NCBI RefSeq assembly: GCF_900110875.1
Contig: NZ_FOFM01000005.1
Coordinates: 186,001-250,000, forward strand
Direction: 5' to 3'
Length of the DNA stretch: 64,000 nucleotides
From: Pseudovibrio axinellae
GTDB lineage: Bacteria > Pseudomonadota > Alphaproteobacteria > Rhizobiales > Stappiaceae
Part shown: in pieces, positions 35,510 to 44,652 of the stretch
Numbering within the stretch: position 1 is the first letter of the stretch
Layout: each line of letters opens with the position of its first letter
Notes under the pieces: generated by a model
Seen by the model: only the letters and a program-made list of their open reading frames with translations
The model's database searches: none
What the model was told of the DNA's origin: nothing
Translations under genes and position numbers: made by a program

Positions 35510-36964
35510 TCAATACCGTGTTTGCGCTTCTTCGCCTCTCTGCTTGCTCCAGATCGCCGCATCGACCCCCTCAGACAGCTCAGGGTGCTCGGAAACGTCG
35601 AACAACGGCTCCTTACCTTCCTTCAATTGCCGGAGGTAATCCTTTGTCAGCAAGGACACTTTGGGAGCCAACAGCACAATAGCAACCAGGTTGATCGATG
35701 CCATCACTCCCATGGCTGCATCCGCGGCATTGAAAACAGTATGAACTGGCTGAATCGCGCCCCACAACACCATGGCCAACGATAATATGCGCAGCACCGT
35801 CAGCCCAGGGCGCCAACCATGCTCCAGGTAGATCATAGCGTTTTCTGCATAAGAGTAATTTGCAACGATTGAGGTGAATGCAAAGAACAAAATTGCAACA
35901 GCAATAAAGTAGATGCCAAAGTCACCTAAATGAGCTGCTGCAGCAGATTGCGTCAGCGCGATACCGGTAACTCCTGTTGTTGGGTCATATATCCCAGACA
36001 GAAGAATGATCAGCGCGGTTGCCGTACAGATCACAATCGTATCGATAAACACGCCCAGCGCCTGTACAAAGCCTTGGGAGGCAGGGTGATGAGGATCAGG
36101 AACAGCAGATGCAGCCACATTCGGCGCGGAGCCCATCCCTGCTTCGTTCGAGTAAAGCCCGCGGCGCACACCATTCATCAACGCAGCCATAACGCCGCCC
36201 GTAACACCGCCAACCGCTTCTTCAAGACCAAAAGCATGCGCTACGATACTCCACAAAGCACCCGGTACCGCTTCAAAGTTCCATGCCAGAATGCCCAGCG
36301 CAACAAGCACATAAGCAATCGCCATAAATGGAACAACCACCGCCGCGAAATGGGCGATCTTGCGCAGACCACCAAAAATAACCAGTCCCGCCGCAACAAT
36401 CAAAACCACACCTGTCACGATCTCCGGCATGTTAAACGCGCTGTACATGACGTCTGCGATCGAGTTTGACTGAACGGCAGAAAACACAATACCAAAGGCA
36501 AAAATCAGCGCCACCGCAAAAACATGGCCGAGCAACGGGCTTTTTAAACCAGCTGCCATGTAAACAGCTGGGCCACCACGAAACTGCCCATCTTCATCTT
36601 CAACTTTGTAAAGCTGCGCCAAAGCACTTTCCGCGTAGGCTGTTGCCATGCCAACCAGAGCAACCATCCACATCCAGAAAATAGCACCAGGTCCACCCAG
36701 TGTGAGCGCAACAGCAACACCTGCAATATTCCCGGTGCCAACTCGCGATGCCAGACTGGTACACAATGCCTGAAATGAGCTGATCCCGTTTTTGTCCTCA
36801 TGCCTTGATTTGCGAAGAACACTAAAGAACTGCCCAAAGTGGCGAAACTGAATGAACCCCAGCTGGATCGTAAAAAACACACCAACAGCCAGCAAGCCGT
36901 AAAGAAGAACATAATTCCAGAGAATGCTATTAGTATAATTGACGATGCTATTGATGATGTCCAA
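35510..36964 (-). CDS. Sodium:alanine symporter (AGCS family)
   Basis: A 484-residue membrane transporter that imports alanine or glycine with Na+. Family motifs are VGTGNIAGVAVALTLGGPGAIFWMWMVALVGMATAYAESALAQ, RRGLYSNEAGMGSAPNVAASA and FVDTIV-like FIDTIVICTATAL. I place the start at a TTG at 36964, giving the N-terminus MDIINSIVNYTNSILW, because GGAG lies 8 bases upstream; the longer TTG frame (37000) adds 12 residues without such a site. The gene stands alone with its own terminator. Confidence 0.9.
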   Translation of the reverse strand: MDIINSIVNYTNSILWNYVLLYGLLAVGVFFTIQLGFIQFRHFGQFFSVLRKSRHEDKNGISSFQALCTSLASRVGTGNIAGVAVALTLGGPGAIFWMWMVALVGMATAYAESALAQLYKVEDEDGQFRGGPAVYMAAGLKSPLLGHVFAVALIFAFGIVFSAVQSNSIADVMYSAFNMPEIVTGVVLIVAAGLVIFGGLRKIAHFAAVVVPFMAIAYVLVALGILAWNFEAVPGALWSIVAHAFGLEEAVGGVTGGVMAALMNGVRRGLYSNEAGMGSAPNVAASAVPDPHHPASQGFVQALGVFIDTIVICTATALIILLSGIYDPTTGVTGIALTQSAAAAHLGDFGIYFIAVAILFFAFTSIVANYSYAENAMIYLEHGWRPGLTVLRILSLAMVLWGAIQPVHTVFNAADAAMGVMASINLVAIVLLAPKVSLLTKDYLRQLKEGKEPLFDVSEHPELSEGVDAAIWSKQRGEEAQTRY

Positions 36965-37165
36965 GGGTCCGTCTCCAGCAAATACGCAGGTCAGGAACAA
37001 CTAGCAAAACAAATACAAGATCCGCCTAGAACATCCGCTTAAATATGAAAGGATTTTTGCTGAGCCCGGCAAGGAACCAGAAACCCAAAAACAGCAATAA
37101 AGCTCTAGTATTTTCAGCAAGGGTAGTCTTCAAGGCATGAACATCTGAAGCATCACCCACCCTCA

Positions 37166-37939
37166 CTAATTGGTCACAAAGAAAAGGTCATCACACCCGA
37201 TCGCCAAGGCGTCTTTGTCAACTACTTGTGCCAAACGCCGGGCAATGGCAGGGGCAGGGTCGATCCAGGTGACAGGCCAAGGAGCAATCCGGGCCATCTC
37301 TTCCTGCAAAAATGGGTAATGGGTACAGCCAAGGACAACACAGTCAGTGCGCTGACCATCTTTCTCAACAAAGCAAGGCGCAATTTCCTGTTTTAGTCGG
37401 CCAAGGTCAACGCCTCGCCCAGCCATTTTATCTTCCGCAAGTGCAGCAAGGCCGCTCGCGCCTACAAGAGCGATATGATGATCAGGAGCAAAGTCTACGA
37501 TCATGTCCTGCGTGTAATCACGCTTTACAGTTCCTGGTGTCGCCAGCACAGCAAACACACCACTTCGTGTTTGTTGAGCAGCAGGTTTGATGGCTGGCAC
37601 CGTTCCAACTACAGGAACCTTCAAAAAAGATCGTAAACTCTCAAGCACAAGCGTAGAGGCGGTATTACACGCCACAACCACGGCACTGGGGCTCCAAGCC
37701 TCACTTACGCTTCTTACCAACTTAGAGAGGTGCTCACACAATTCGCCTGCATCCCAGTCACCATAGGGGAATGCAGCTCGATCAGCCAGATAAAGCAATC
37801 CTGCCTCTGGCAGCGCTTGCTTTATCTCACGTTGGACCGACAGCCCGCCAACCCCACTGTCCAGCACAAGCACGCGGCCAGGCGTGTCTGCCTGCAAATG
37901 CAGTGACTGGAAGGAGGAGGCAGCAAGGCTATCTGACAT
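37166..37939 (-). CDS. murI: Glutamate racemase
   Basis: A 257-residue cofactor-independent racemase that makes D-glutamate for peptidoglycan. The two catalytic Cys are in VVACNTAS (Cys91) and VLGCTHYPFL (about residue 205), with the substrate-binding LVLDSGVGGLSV near the start. The start overlaps the trmJ stop by one base (TAATG), so the two are translationally coupled. Confidence 0.94.
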   Translation of the reverse strand: MSDSLAASSFQSLHLQADTPGRVLVLDSGVGGLSVQREIKQALPEAGLLYLADRAAFPYGDWDAGELCEHLSKLVRSVSEAWSPSAVVVACNTASTLVLESLRSFLKVPVVGTVPAIKPAAQQTRSGVFAVLATPGTVKRDYTQDMIVDFAPDHHIALVGASGLAALAEDKMAGRGVDLGRLKQEIAPCFVEKDGQRTDCVVLGCTHYPFLQEEMARIAPWPVTWIDPAPAIARRLAQVVDKDALAIGCDDLFFVTN

Positions 37940-38709
37940 TAACTTTTGTCCTTCACACCATACTTCTCAAAACAGGAGATCACCCCACGCATAATACGCA
38001 CTTCATTTTCGGTGAGGTCTGCTTTTTGGAAGATATTGCGTAGCCTACGCACTGTAACAGGCTTTTTTTCGACCGGACGAAAGAAGCCGCGTGCGTCCAA
38101 ACCAGTTTCCAAGTGCTCAAACATCCGCTGGATAGATTCTTGTGTCGCAGCTTCCCCATCATAATCATCTAAGGAAAACGGAAGGGCGCCCGCTGTGGCG
38201 ACGCGACGCCATTCATAAGCACAAACAAGAACTGCCTGAGCAATGTTCAGGGAGGCATAAGTTGGATCAACAGGAAGTGTCACGATCCTATTTGATAAGG
38301 CCACTTCATCATTGTTCAGTCCCCAGCGCTCTCGGCCAAACATGTAACCTGATGGGATGCCGCGCAAACCTTGAGCAACGCTCTCATTTGCAGCCGCATC
38401 CGGCCCGACGACAGGTTTAGGGATATCGCGGCTGCGAGCAGTGGTCGCAAAGACAAGTTTCAAATCAGCAACCGCTTCTTCAACACTGTCGTAAACCCGC
38501 GCTGCATCAATCACGTGATGCGCTCGGCTCGATGCAGAGCGCGCTTTATCGCTCGGCCAGCCGTCACGCGGATTAATGAGGCGCAGATCATGCAGGCCAA
38601 AGTTAGCCATCGCGCGCGCAACCATACCGATATTCTCACCAAGTTGAGGCTCACAAAGAACAACAACAGGAGGAATGGCTTGATTTATTTCAGGAGTGCT
38701 TTCAGACAT
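37939..38709 (-). CDS. trmJ: tRNA/rRNA 2'-O-methyltransferase, TrmJ type
   Basis: A 256-residue SPOUT (SpoU) methyltransferase that methylates the ribose of nucleotide 32 of tRNAs. Motif 1 is VVLCEPQLGENIGMVARAMANFGL, motif 2 is MFGRERWGLNNDEVALSN, and motif 3 is PTYASLNIAQAVLVCAYEW. The C-terminal helical region (TVRRLRNIFQKADLTENEVRIMRGVIS) is as in TrmJ. First gene of a two-gene unit with murI. Confidence 0.9.
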   Translation of the reverse strand: MSESTPEINQAIPPVVVLCEPQLGENIGMVARAMANFGLHDLRLINPRDGWPSDKARSASSRAHHVIDAARVYDSVEEAVADLKLVFATTARSRDIPKPVVGPDAAANESVAQGLRGIPSGYMFGRERWGLNNDEVALSNRIVTLPVDPTYASLNIAQAVLVCAYEWRRVATAGALPFSLDDYDGEAATQESIQRMFEHLETGLDARGFFRPVEKKPVTVRRLRNIFQKADLTENEVRIMRGVISCFEKYGVKDKS

Positions 38710-39005
38710 GCCGATGCTCTAGCCCATCATCCTTTAAATTTCCAGAGCAGTTTTATCATCAAAACCGATCAAGCACTGCAAACTCTTAACTTCGAAAGTG
38801 CCCTATCGTTTTGCATCACCGTAAGTTCACCCCCCGTTCCCCAGCCATACTAAACCTCATAGCAGCTCTGACTGGCGGGCTAACAAGGGTAAAATTCGGC
38901 GAATTCAATCAAGAGTAAAGCTGTGTTTTGGTGCTACTTAGAGAGTTAAGCCGTCTTTATGCAGCCTCTGATGGCTATACCCTCTATGAAGGAGACCCTG
39001 ACGAC

Positions 39006-39605
39006 ATGTCTGGACAAGAACACAACACAGGTGGCACCCCGCCTCCACATGTCCCAGAGCCAGCCCCAGACCTTGCACAACTGGTGCGAGACAACTGGTG
39101 GAAGTTTCTGGTGCTCGGAGTATTGATGGTTATTGGTGGTATGATTGTGTTGATCATACCGTACGCGTCTTCCATCGCAGTAGCACTGGTGATTGGACTG
39201 GTTTTGATCGTCGTCGGGGTTCTTCAACTCTGGCACGCCATGCAAGTCAAAGAGTGGGGCGGCTTCCTCTGGCAATCACTCATCGGAATCGTGGCCCTCT
39301 TGGGCGGCATAGCAATCTATTATAATCCAGTTGCCGGAACGCAAGCACTGACCCTTGTGATGTCTATAGTCTTTATCGCACAAGGCCTCGCTCAGGCAGT
39401 ACTCTCGTTTCGCTTGCGGCCACATGGTGGCTGGGGCTGGATTCTTGCATCTGGCCTTATCGCGATTGCAGCCGGTTTGATGATCTTTATGGACTTCCCT
39501 GCATCAACCGCATGGGCTTTGGGCCTCGTTGCAGGCATTTCTATTCTATTCAATGGTTGGAGCTATATCGCAATCGCGATGGGTGCACATAGAAGCCGTT
39601 CCTAA
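39006..39605 (+). CDS. HdeD family membrane protein
   Basis: A 199-residue protein with about six hydrophobic segments in short-loop pairs, the pattern of HdeD/DUF308 proteins (GVLMVIGGMIVLIIPYASSIAVALVIGLVLIVVGVLQLWHAM, and a repeat-like GLIAIAAGLMIFMDFPAS). ATG at 39006 has AAGGAGA about 11 bases upstream and follows a frame that runs 26 codons further back. HdeD in Escherichia coli is acid-stress linked; function here is unknown. Confidence 0.83.
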   Translation: MSGQEHNTGGTPPPHVPEPAPDLAQLVRDNWWKFLVLGVLMVIGGMIVLIIPYASSIAVALVIGLVLIVVGVLQLWHAMQVKEWGGFLWQSLIGIVALLGGIAIYYNPVAGTQALTLVMSIVFIAQGLAQAVLSFRLRPHGGWGWILASGLIAIAAGLMIFMDFPASTAWALGLVAGISILFNGWSYIAIAMGAHRSRS

Positions 39606-39643
39606 TGCAAGCAAGGCATCAGGCCAACAACTCTAAAAGCTCA

Positions 39644-39685
39644 AATGTGCCGCGCATTTTAAAACACACGCGGCACATTTTATTT
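39644..39685. terminator. Bidirectional terminator between the HdeD-like and UPF0314 genes
   Basis: A perfect 12-bp stem (39644-39655 with 39670-39681) is flanked by T-rich sequence to the right (TTTTATTT) for the plus strand. It lies between convergent genes. Confidence 0.75.
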
Positions 39686-39739
39686 CCTAAAATTCCCGTA
39701 ATGTAAAGGGTTGGCTAAGCCCAACATTGGCAGGCTGTT

Positions 39740-40330
39740 TTAGAATGCACGTAACTGCCATTCCTTGATGCTATCAATTGGGTGAAGGAGCATGATCACG
39801 TTGAGCGTGAGGTTATCTCTGATAATAGCACCCACGATAACTTCCATTGCAATGATGAGTACGATGGAAAGCCATACTGGCAAGCGCCCCGCTAACCAGA
39901 ACCCAAACATCATCCATAGAATATCAAAGATGGAATTGAGTACACTGTCACCAAAGTAATCAAGCGCGATCGTCGCTTCTCGGTACCGGTTGATGACAAA
40001 ACTCGAGTTTTCTAAGATCTCCCAGGCTGCCTCAAGCACGACCGAAAGCACCAATCGAAAGCCGACTGGCCAGCCAACGCCCCCGGTAAACAGTCGCCCT
40101 AACCACCAAAACAGCGCGTAAAACAAAAACCCATGAATGATGTGCGAGGGGGTATACCAATCAGAAATCTGTTGGCTACTTTGCGAACTGTTGACGTCTC
40201 CAACCCACAGTCTAATCTCTCCGCACTTACAAATAGGGTCGTGCCCCATTGCCAAAAGGGTAACGGCAGTAAGGATAAGAAGAGTAATGATAATCAAAGC
40301 ATAATGCTTGGAGCTCAAACGGTCGAGCAT
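39740..40330 (-). CDS. UPF0314 (DUF2585) family membrane protein
   Basis: A 196-residue inner-membrane protein with about five hydrophobic segments. The pattern DPICKCGEIRLWVGDVNSSQSSQQISDWYTPSHIIHGFLFYALFWWL, followed by LEAAWEILENSSFVINRYREATIALDYFGDSVLNSIFDILWMMFGF, is typical of the alphaproteobacterial UPF0314 family. No known function; conserved His and acidic residues at the membrane boundary might bind a ligand (inference). Confidence 0.88.
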   Translation of the reverse strand: MLDRLSSKHYALIIITLLILTAVTLLAMGHDPICKCGEIRLWVGDVNSSQSSQQISDWYTPSHIIHGFLFYALFWWLGRLFTGGVGWPVGFRLVLSVVLEAAWEILENSSFVINRYREATIALDYFGDSVLNSIFDILWMMFGFWLAGRLPVWLSIVLIIAMEVIVGAIIRDNLTLNVIMLLHPIDSIKEWQLRAF

Positions 40331-40544
40331 TGGTCAAACCTTCACATTGAACAGATTGGAAGATCCTATTCGACAAAAACAAACAGGACCTTCAAAAAAG
40401 AATCTGTACACAAGTAAAACTGAAGCGGTTTGCCCCAAGCAGAAGCGCGACACAATCACCCAAACTAGAAATAGCCATTAAAACACAGCGGCGAATGAAA
40501 GAGGCTCACAAATCTCTTGAGCCTCCAGTATATGTTACAAGTTT

Positions 40545-41807
40545 CTAGTTCGGCTTTCCAAAAATCAACGAGGCATTCACACCGCCAAAACCAAAGCCAT
40601 TGGACATCACATAATCCAGCTCTTTTTCTTTGGCTGTGTTTGCCACCAGCTCGTACTGAGAAGCCACATCATCTGGATTATCCAGATTAAGCGTCGGCGG
40701 CAAAATCCCTTCCCTCAGGGCCATAATGGCAGCAATCGCTTCAATCGCTCCAGCAGCTCCCAACAGGTGCCCGGTAGCTGATTTAGTAGAGGAGATTGCG
40801 AGGTCTTTGCCTCGGTCTCCAAATACAGCCTGAATGCCAGCAATTTCTGCGGCGTCTCCAATGGGAGTAGACGTGCTGTGTGCGTTGATATAGTCGATAT
40901 CATCTGGTTCGATGCCAGCTTGCTTCAAGGCCTTACGCATCGCTTTTTGACCTCCAGAACCATCAGGAGGTGACGCCGTAACATGGTAGGCATCGGCAGA
41001 TGTTCCGTATCCCATAACTTCTGCGAGAGGCGTCGCCCCTCTCGCTAGTGCATGATCAAGTGACTCAAGCACCAACATTGCAGACCCCTCCCCCATCACA
41101 AACCCATCCCGATCCCGGTCAAACGGGCGAGAAGCTTTCGCAGGATCTCCGTTGAACCCGCTTGAAAGAGCGCGCGCTGCCGAAAAGCCTGCAAATGAGA
41201 CCGAATCAATGCAAGCTTCGGCTCCCCCGGCCAAAGCAACCTGAGCTTCACCACTTCGAAGCAAACGAACGGCATCACCAATCGCCTGAACGCTGGCGGC
41301 ACAGGCAGTAACTGGCGTTCCTAAGGGACCTTGGAAGCCATGGGCAATGGAAACCTGCCCCGCAGCAAGGTTTGCCAGGAATGCAGGGACAACAAAGGGG
41401 GACAAGCGACTTGGACCCTTGCTCTCAACAAGCAAGGTCGCCCGTTTCATGGAAAGGAAGCCACCAACTCCGGAGGCAATAATGGTTGCCGTATCTTCAC
41501 GCTCTTCATCAGTTTCCGGTGCCCACCCAGCTTGGGTCAAGGCTTCCTTTGCTGCAACAAGCGCATAGTGGATAAACAAATCCATCCTTTTTTGGTCACG
41601 TCGCGAGATGACAGCGCTGGCATCAAAGCCAAATTCATCCTCATCAATACCAGGAACTTCTCCTGCTATCTGGCATGCCTGATCACCTCCATCAAATCGA
41701 CTAAGAGCACGAATCCCGCTTTTGGAAGCAATCAACTGCTCCCAGAATCTGTTGGTACCAACACCAAGGGGTGAAACAACCCCCATACCGGTTACAACAA
41801 TCCGCAT
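40545..41807 (-). CDS. fabF: Beta-ketoacyl-ACP synthase II-type (FabF-like)
   Basis: A 420-residue thiolase-fold condensing enzyme. The catalytic Cys169 is in PVTACAASVQAIGDA, the first His is in YINAHSTSTPIGD and the second in SSTKSATGHLLGAAGA. The C-terminal SNGFGFGGVNASLIF is standard. TAGGAG precedes the ATG. It stands alone, not in a fab cluster with acpP and fabD/fabG, so it could be an additional FabF serving a special lipid route; this cannot be settled here. Confidence 0.88.
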   Translation of the reverse strand: MRIVVTGMGVVSPLGVGTNRFWEQLIASKSGIRALSRFDGGDQACQIAGEVPGIDEDEFGFDASAVISRRDQKRMDLFIHYALVAAKEALTQAGWAPETDEEREDTATIIASGVGGFLSMKRATLLVESKGPSRLSPFVVPAFLANLAAGQVSIAHGFQGPLGTPVTACAASVQAIGDAVRLLRSGEAQVALAGGAEACIDSVSFAGFSAARALSSGFNGDPAKASRPFDRDRDGFVMGEGSAMLVLESLDHALARGATPLAEVMGYGTSADAYHVTASPPDGSGGQKAMRKALKQAGIEPDDIDYINAHSTSTPIGDAAEIAGIQAVFGDRGKDLAISSTKSATGHLLGAAGAIEAIAAIMALREGILPPTLNLDNPDDVASQYELVANTAKEKELDYVMSNGFGFGGVNASLIFGKPN

Positions 41808-42270
41808 ATTCCCTAACTCCTAAGTCAAAGAGCGCCATGCCTTAAGTACAAATGCGCCCTGCAAAGTGCTCGCATCCCAAATATGAAACCAATTAGTTTG
41901 TAGAGTAATTGGATATGATCGTAGAGTTAAGAGCAAACTGAACAACCGCAACCTAAAGTGGATAACACCTTGGTACTGCGCGATATTCGAGCTGTCATTG
42001 AACCTCAAATTTGCGACTGTCCCAATCCCATGATTTGAACCAGCAAAACTATTATAGTACACCCCGCAAATCGGTGTTGGTCTCAATTACCGTTGAAATT
42101 GCAGTTTGTTAGAGATCTGGGCTTATGTGGCTCATACGAATTTGGTATTACGTGCAATCCAAACACCGATTTACACTGGCATTAAATTGCGCACATGTGT
42201 ATACACATGGAAAATTGAGCCTTAATAGGCATCATTATCACGTACCTAAAAAAGCATGAGGTCTCCTTAA
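41808..42270. other. Divergent promoter region between fabF and icd
   Basis: About 463 bases without a gene. The right half holds two notable symmetric signals: an imperfect inverted repeat with arms at 42068-42080 and 42159-42172 (AAATCGGTGTTGG / CCAAACACCGATTT), and a perfect 16-bp palindrome at 42194-42209. The left part, toward fabF, shows nothing I recognise. A weak open frame at 41820-42086 is not called. Confidence 0.6.
42194..42209. promoter_or_regulatory. 16-bp perfect palindrome upstream of icd, possible operator
   Basis: CATGTGTATACACATG is a perfect palindrome ending 61 bases before the icd start. Its core TGTATACA resembles operators of FadR/FCD-subgroup GntR regulators. No GntR gene is in the window. 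Role as an operator is inference. Confidence 0.45.
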
Positions 42271-43488
42271 ATGGCGAAGATTAAGGTAGAAAATCCGGTT
42301 GTCGAACTCGATGGCGACGAGATGACCCGCATCATTTGGCAGTTCATTAAGGACAAGCTGATCCACCCTTATCTGGACATTGATCTCAAGTACTACGACC
42401 TTGGCATTGAGTCTCGTGATGCAACAGACGATCAGATCACCGTTGATGCAGCAAACGCAATCAAAGAACACGGCGTTGGCGTTAAGTGTGCAACCATCAC
42501 TCCAGATGAAGCACGCGTTGAAGAATTCGACCTGAAGCGCATGTACCGCTCTCCAAACGGCACCATCCGTAACATCCTGGGTGGCGTCATCTTCCGTGAG
42601 CCAATCATCATGTCCAACGTTCCGCGTCTGGTTCCAGGCTGGACTCAACCAATCATCGTTGGCCGTCACGCATATGGTGATCAGTACCGCGCGACTGACT
42701 TCAAATTCCCTGGCAAGGGCAAGCTGTCCATCAAATTCGTTGGTGACGACGGCGCTGAGATTGAACACGAAGTATTCGATGCTCCTTCAGCGGGTATCGC
42801 AATGGCGATGTACAACCTGGATGATTCTATCCGCGACTTCGCCCGTGCATCCCTAAACTACGCACTGGGCCGTAAGGTACCTTGTTACCTCTCCACCAAG
42901 AACACCATCCTTAAAGTGTACGATGGCCGCTTCAAAGACATCTTCCAGGAAGTTTATGAAGCTGAGTTCAAAGAGAAGTACGAAGCAGAAAAAATCTGGT
43001 ACGAGCACCGCCTCATCGATGACATGGTTGCTGCATCCATGAAGTGGTCTGGTGGTTATGTTTGGGCTTGTAAGAACTACGACGGCGACGTTCAGTCCGA
43101 CACCGTTGCACAGGGCTTTGGTTCGCTCGGCCTGATGACATCTGTTCTGATGTCACCAGACGGTAAAACCGTTGAAGCTGAAGCTGCACACGGCACAGTA
43201 ACCCGCCACTTCCGTCAGCACGAAAAAGGTGAAGACACCTCCACAAACTCCATTGCATCTATCTTTGCATGGACACGTGGCCTGGCACACCGTGCAAAAC
43301 TGGACGACAACGCCGAACTTAAGAAGTTTGCTGAAACTCTTGAGCAGGTATGTGTTGATACAGTTGAGAGCGGCTTCATGACCAAGGATCTGGCGCTTCT
43401 CGTAGGCCCTGACCAAAAGTGGCTCACCACAACCGGTTTCCTCGACAAAGTCGACGAAAATCTGCAAAAAGCTATGGCTGCTGCATAA
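42271..43488 (+). CDS. icd: Isocitrate dehydrogenase, NADP-dependent (dimeric, eukaryote-like type)
   Basis: A 405-residue TCA-cycle enzyme converting isocitrate to 2-oxoglutarate. It begins [23 protein letters not shown]; further markers are the substrate-binding [19 protein letters not shown] and [41 protein letters not shown] (metal-binding Asp residues) and [34 protein letters not shown] (NADP binding). Length and motifs are those of the dimeric subfamily II found in alphaproteobacteria, not the Escherichia coli type. A terminator follows. Confidence 0.97.
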   Translation: MAKIKVENPVVELDGDEMTRIIWQFIKDKLIHPYLDIDLKYYDLGIESRDATDDQITVDAANAIKEHGVGVKCATITPDEARVEEFDLKRMYRSPNGTIRNILGGVIFREPIIMSNVPRLVPGWTQPIIVGRHAYGDQYRATDFKFPGKGKLSIKFVGDDGAEIEHEVFDAPSAGIAMAMYNLDDSIRDFARASLNYALGRKVPCYLSTKNTILKVYDGRFKDIFQEVYEAEFKEKYEAEKIWYEHRLIDDMVAASMKWSGGYVWACKNYDGDVQSDTVAQGFGSLGLMTSVLMSPDGKTVEAEAAHGTVTRHFRQHEKGEDTSTNSIASIFAWTRGLAHRAKLDDNAELKKFAETLEQVCVDTVESGFMTKDLALLVGPDQKWLTTTGFLDKVDENLQKAMAAA

Positions 43489-43508
43489 GCAACCTAACGC
43501 TGGTTTTG

Positions 43509-43538
43509 AAAAGGGTGCCTTCGGGCGCCCTTTTTTCT
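43509..43538 (+). terminator. Intrinsic terminator after icd
   Basis: Stem AAAAGGGTGCC / GGCGCCCTTTT with a TTCG tetraloop and a T-run, 20 bases past the icd stop. Confidence 0.88.
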
Positions 43539-43677
43539 TGCCTGCAGTTTGAAATAGCCCAAAGCTTTTAGGCCTTCAGCCACTAAAATCTTAATCACGC
43601 CAAAACAATGCCTAAGTGAGAACACATTACAATTTCAACCTAAGCGCACGGTCTCTGTTTCCAAATCGGCGCTCCTC

Positions 43678-44652
43678 ATGTTTAAAAAGATTGTCTTGCT
43701 ATTACTCCTGGCATTTTCCGGGGTCTACCTCTACAACGCCTCGTGGCTCTCAAGCCAAACGGCGTCGGGCAAACCAAAATTCATTGCCCACCGCGGCGTC
43801 CATCAAACCTATCACCGCAATGAGTTGACCAATCAAACTTGCACGGCGGAGCGTATTGACACGCCCACGCACTCCTATCTGGAAAACACAATCGCCTCGA
43901 TGCAAGCAGCATTTGAAGCTGGGGCAGACATCGTTGAGTTGGATGTACACCCAACCACAGACAACAAACTCGCCGTCTTTCATGATTGGACACTGGACTG
44001 CCGCACCAATGGCCTGGGCATCACCCGCTCTCACTCACTTGCCAAACTCAAAGCCCTGGACATCGGTTATGGCTACACCTCAGATGGTGGAAAAACCTAT
44101 CCCCTCAGAGGAACCGGCATTGGTGCCATACCAGAACTTGAAGAGGTCTTCCGCGCACTTCCCGGCAAGAAGTTCCTGATCAACTTCAAAGAAAAAGAAC
44201 TGCGCTCCGCAGAGCTCCTTCAAGAGAAACTGGAAGAACACCCTGAGTGGAAGAAACAAGTCTGGGGCGTCTATGGAGCGTCCGCCCCCACGTGGCATAT
44301 CGCAGGCAACGCCGAAGAGATCGCAGGTTTCGACAAAACCCAGACCAAGGCATGTTTGGAGGCCTATATGATTTTTGGGTGGAGTGGATACGTCCCGCAA
44401 GAGTGCAGAGATACGGTTATCGGTGTCCCCTCAAACTACACTTGGGCAATCTGGGGCTGGCCGCACAAGTTCCAACAACGCCTCAAAGCGTATGATAGCG
44501 AAATCATTGCAGCAGGCCCATATCGCTCACAAGGTGCAGGCGGCGGCATAGATACGCCTGAACAGCTCTCCGCGGTTCCAAATGGTTTCAGCGGATACAT
44601 CTGGACCAACAAGATTGAAGTTCTGAGCCCTTATATTAAAGGGTCTGACTAG
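43678..44652 (+). CDS. Glycerophosphodiester phosphodiesterase family protein
   Basis: A 324-residue TIM-barrel protein with an N-terminal membrane segment (residues 2-20, probable uncleaved signal anchor). The GDPD motifs are FIAHRG (catalytic His, metal site), ENTIASMQAAFEAGADIVELDVHPTTDNKLAVFHDWTLDCRTNG with the E-x-D metal ligands and second His. A long middle region before the end is less conserved. It would act on glycerophosphodiesters at the membrane or periplasm. No good ribosome binding site is seen. Its stop shares the CTAG tetranucleotide with the stop of the opposite gene. Confidence 0.85.
   Translation: MFKKIVLLLLLAFSGVYLYNASWLSSQTASGKPKFIAHRGVHQTYHRNELTNQTCTAERIDTPTHSYLENTIASMQAAFEAGADIVELDVHPTTDNKLAVFHDWTLDCRTNGLGITRSHSLAKLKALDIGYGYTSDGGKTYPLRGTGIGAIPELEEVFRALPGKKFLINFKEKELRSAELLQEKLEEHPEWKKQVWGVYGASAPTWHIAGNAEEIAGFDKTQTKACLEAYMIFGWSGYVPQECRDTVIGVPSNYTWAIWGWPHKFQQRLKAYDSEIIAAGPYRSQGAGGGIDTPEQLSAVPNGFSGYIWTNKIEVLSPYIKGSD

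Noticed and set aside
41820-42086. An 88-codon minus-strand frame between fabF and icd
   Set aside because: No ribosome binding site and no family features; it covers promoter sequence of fabF.
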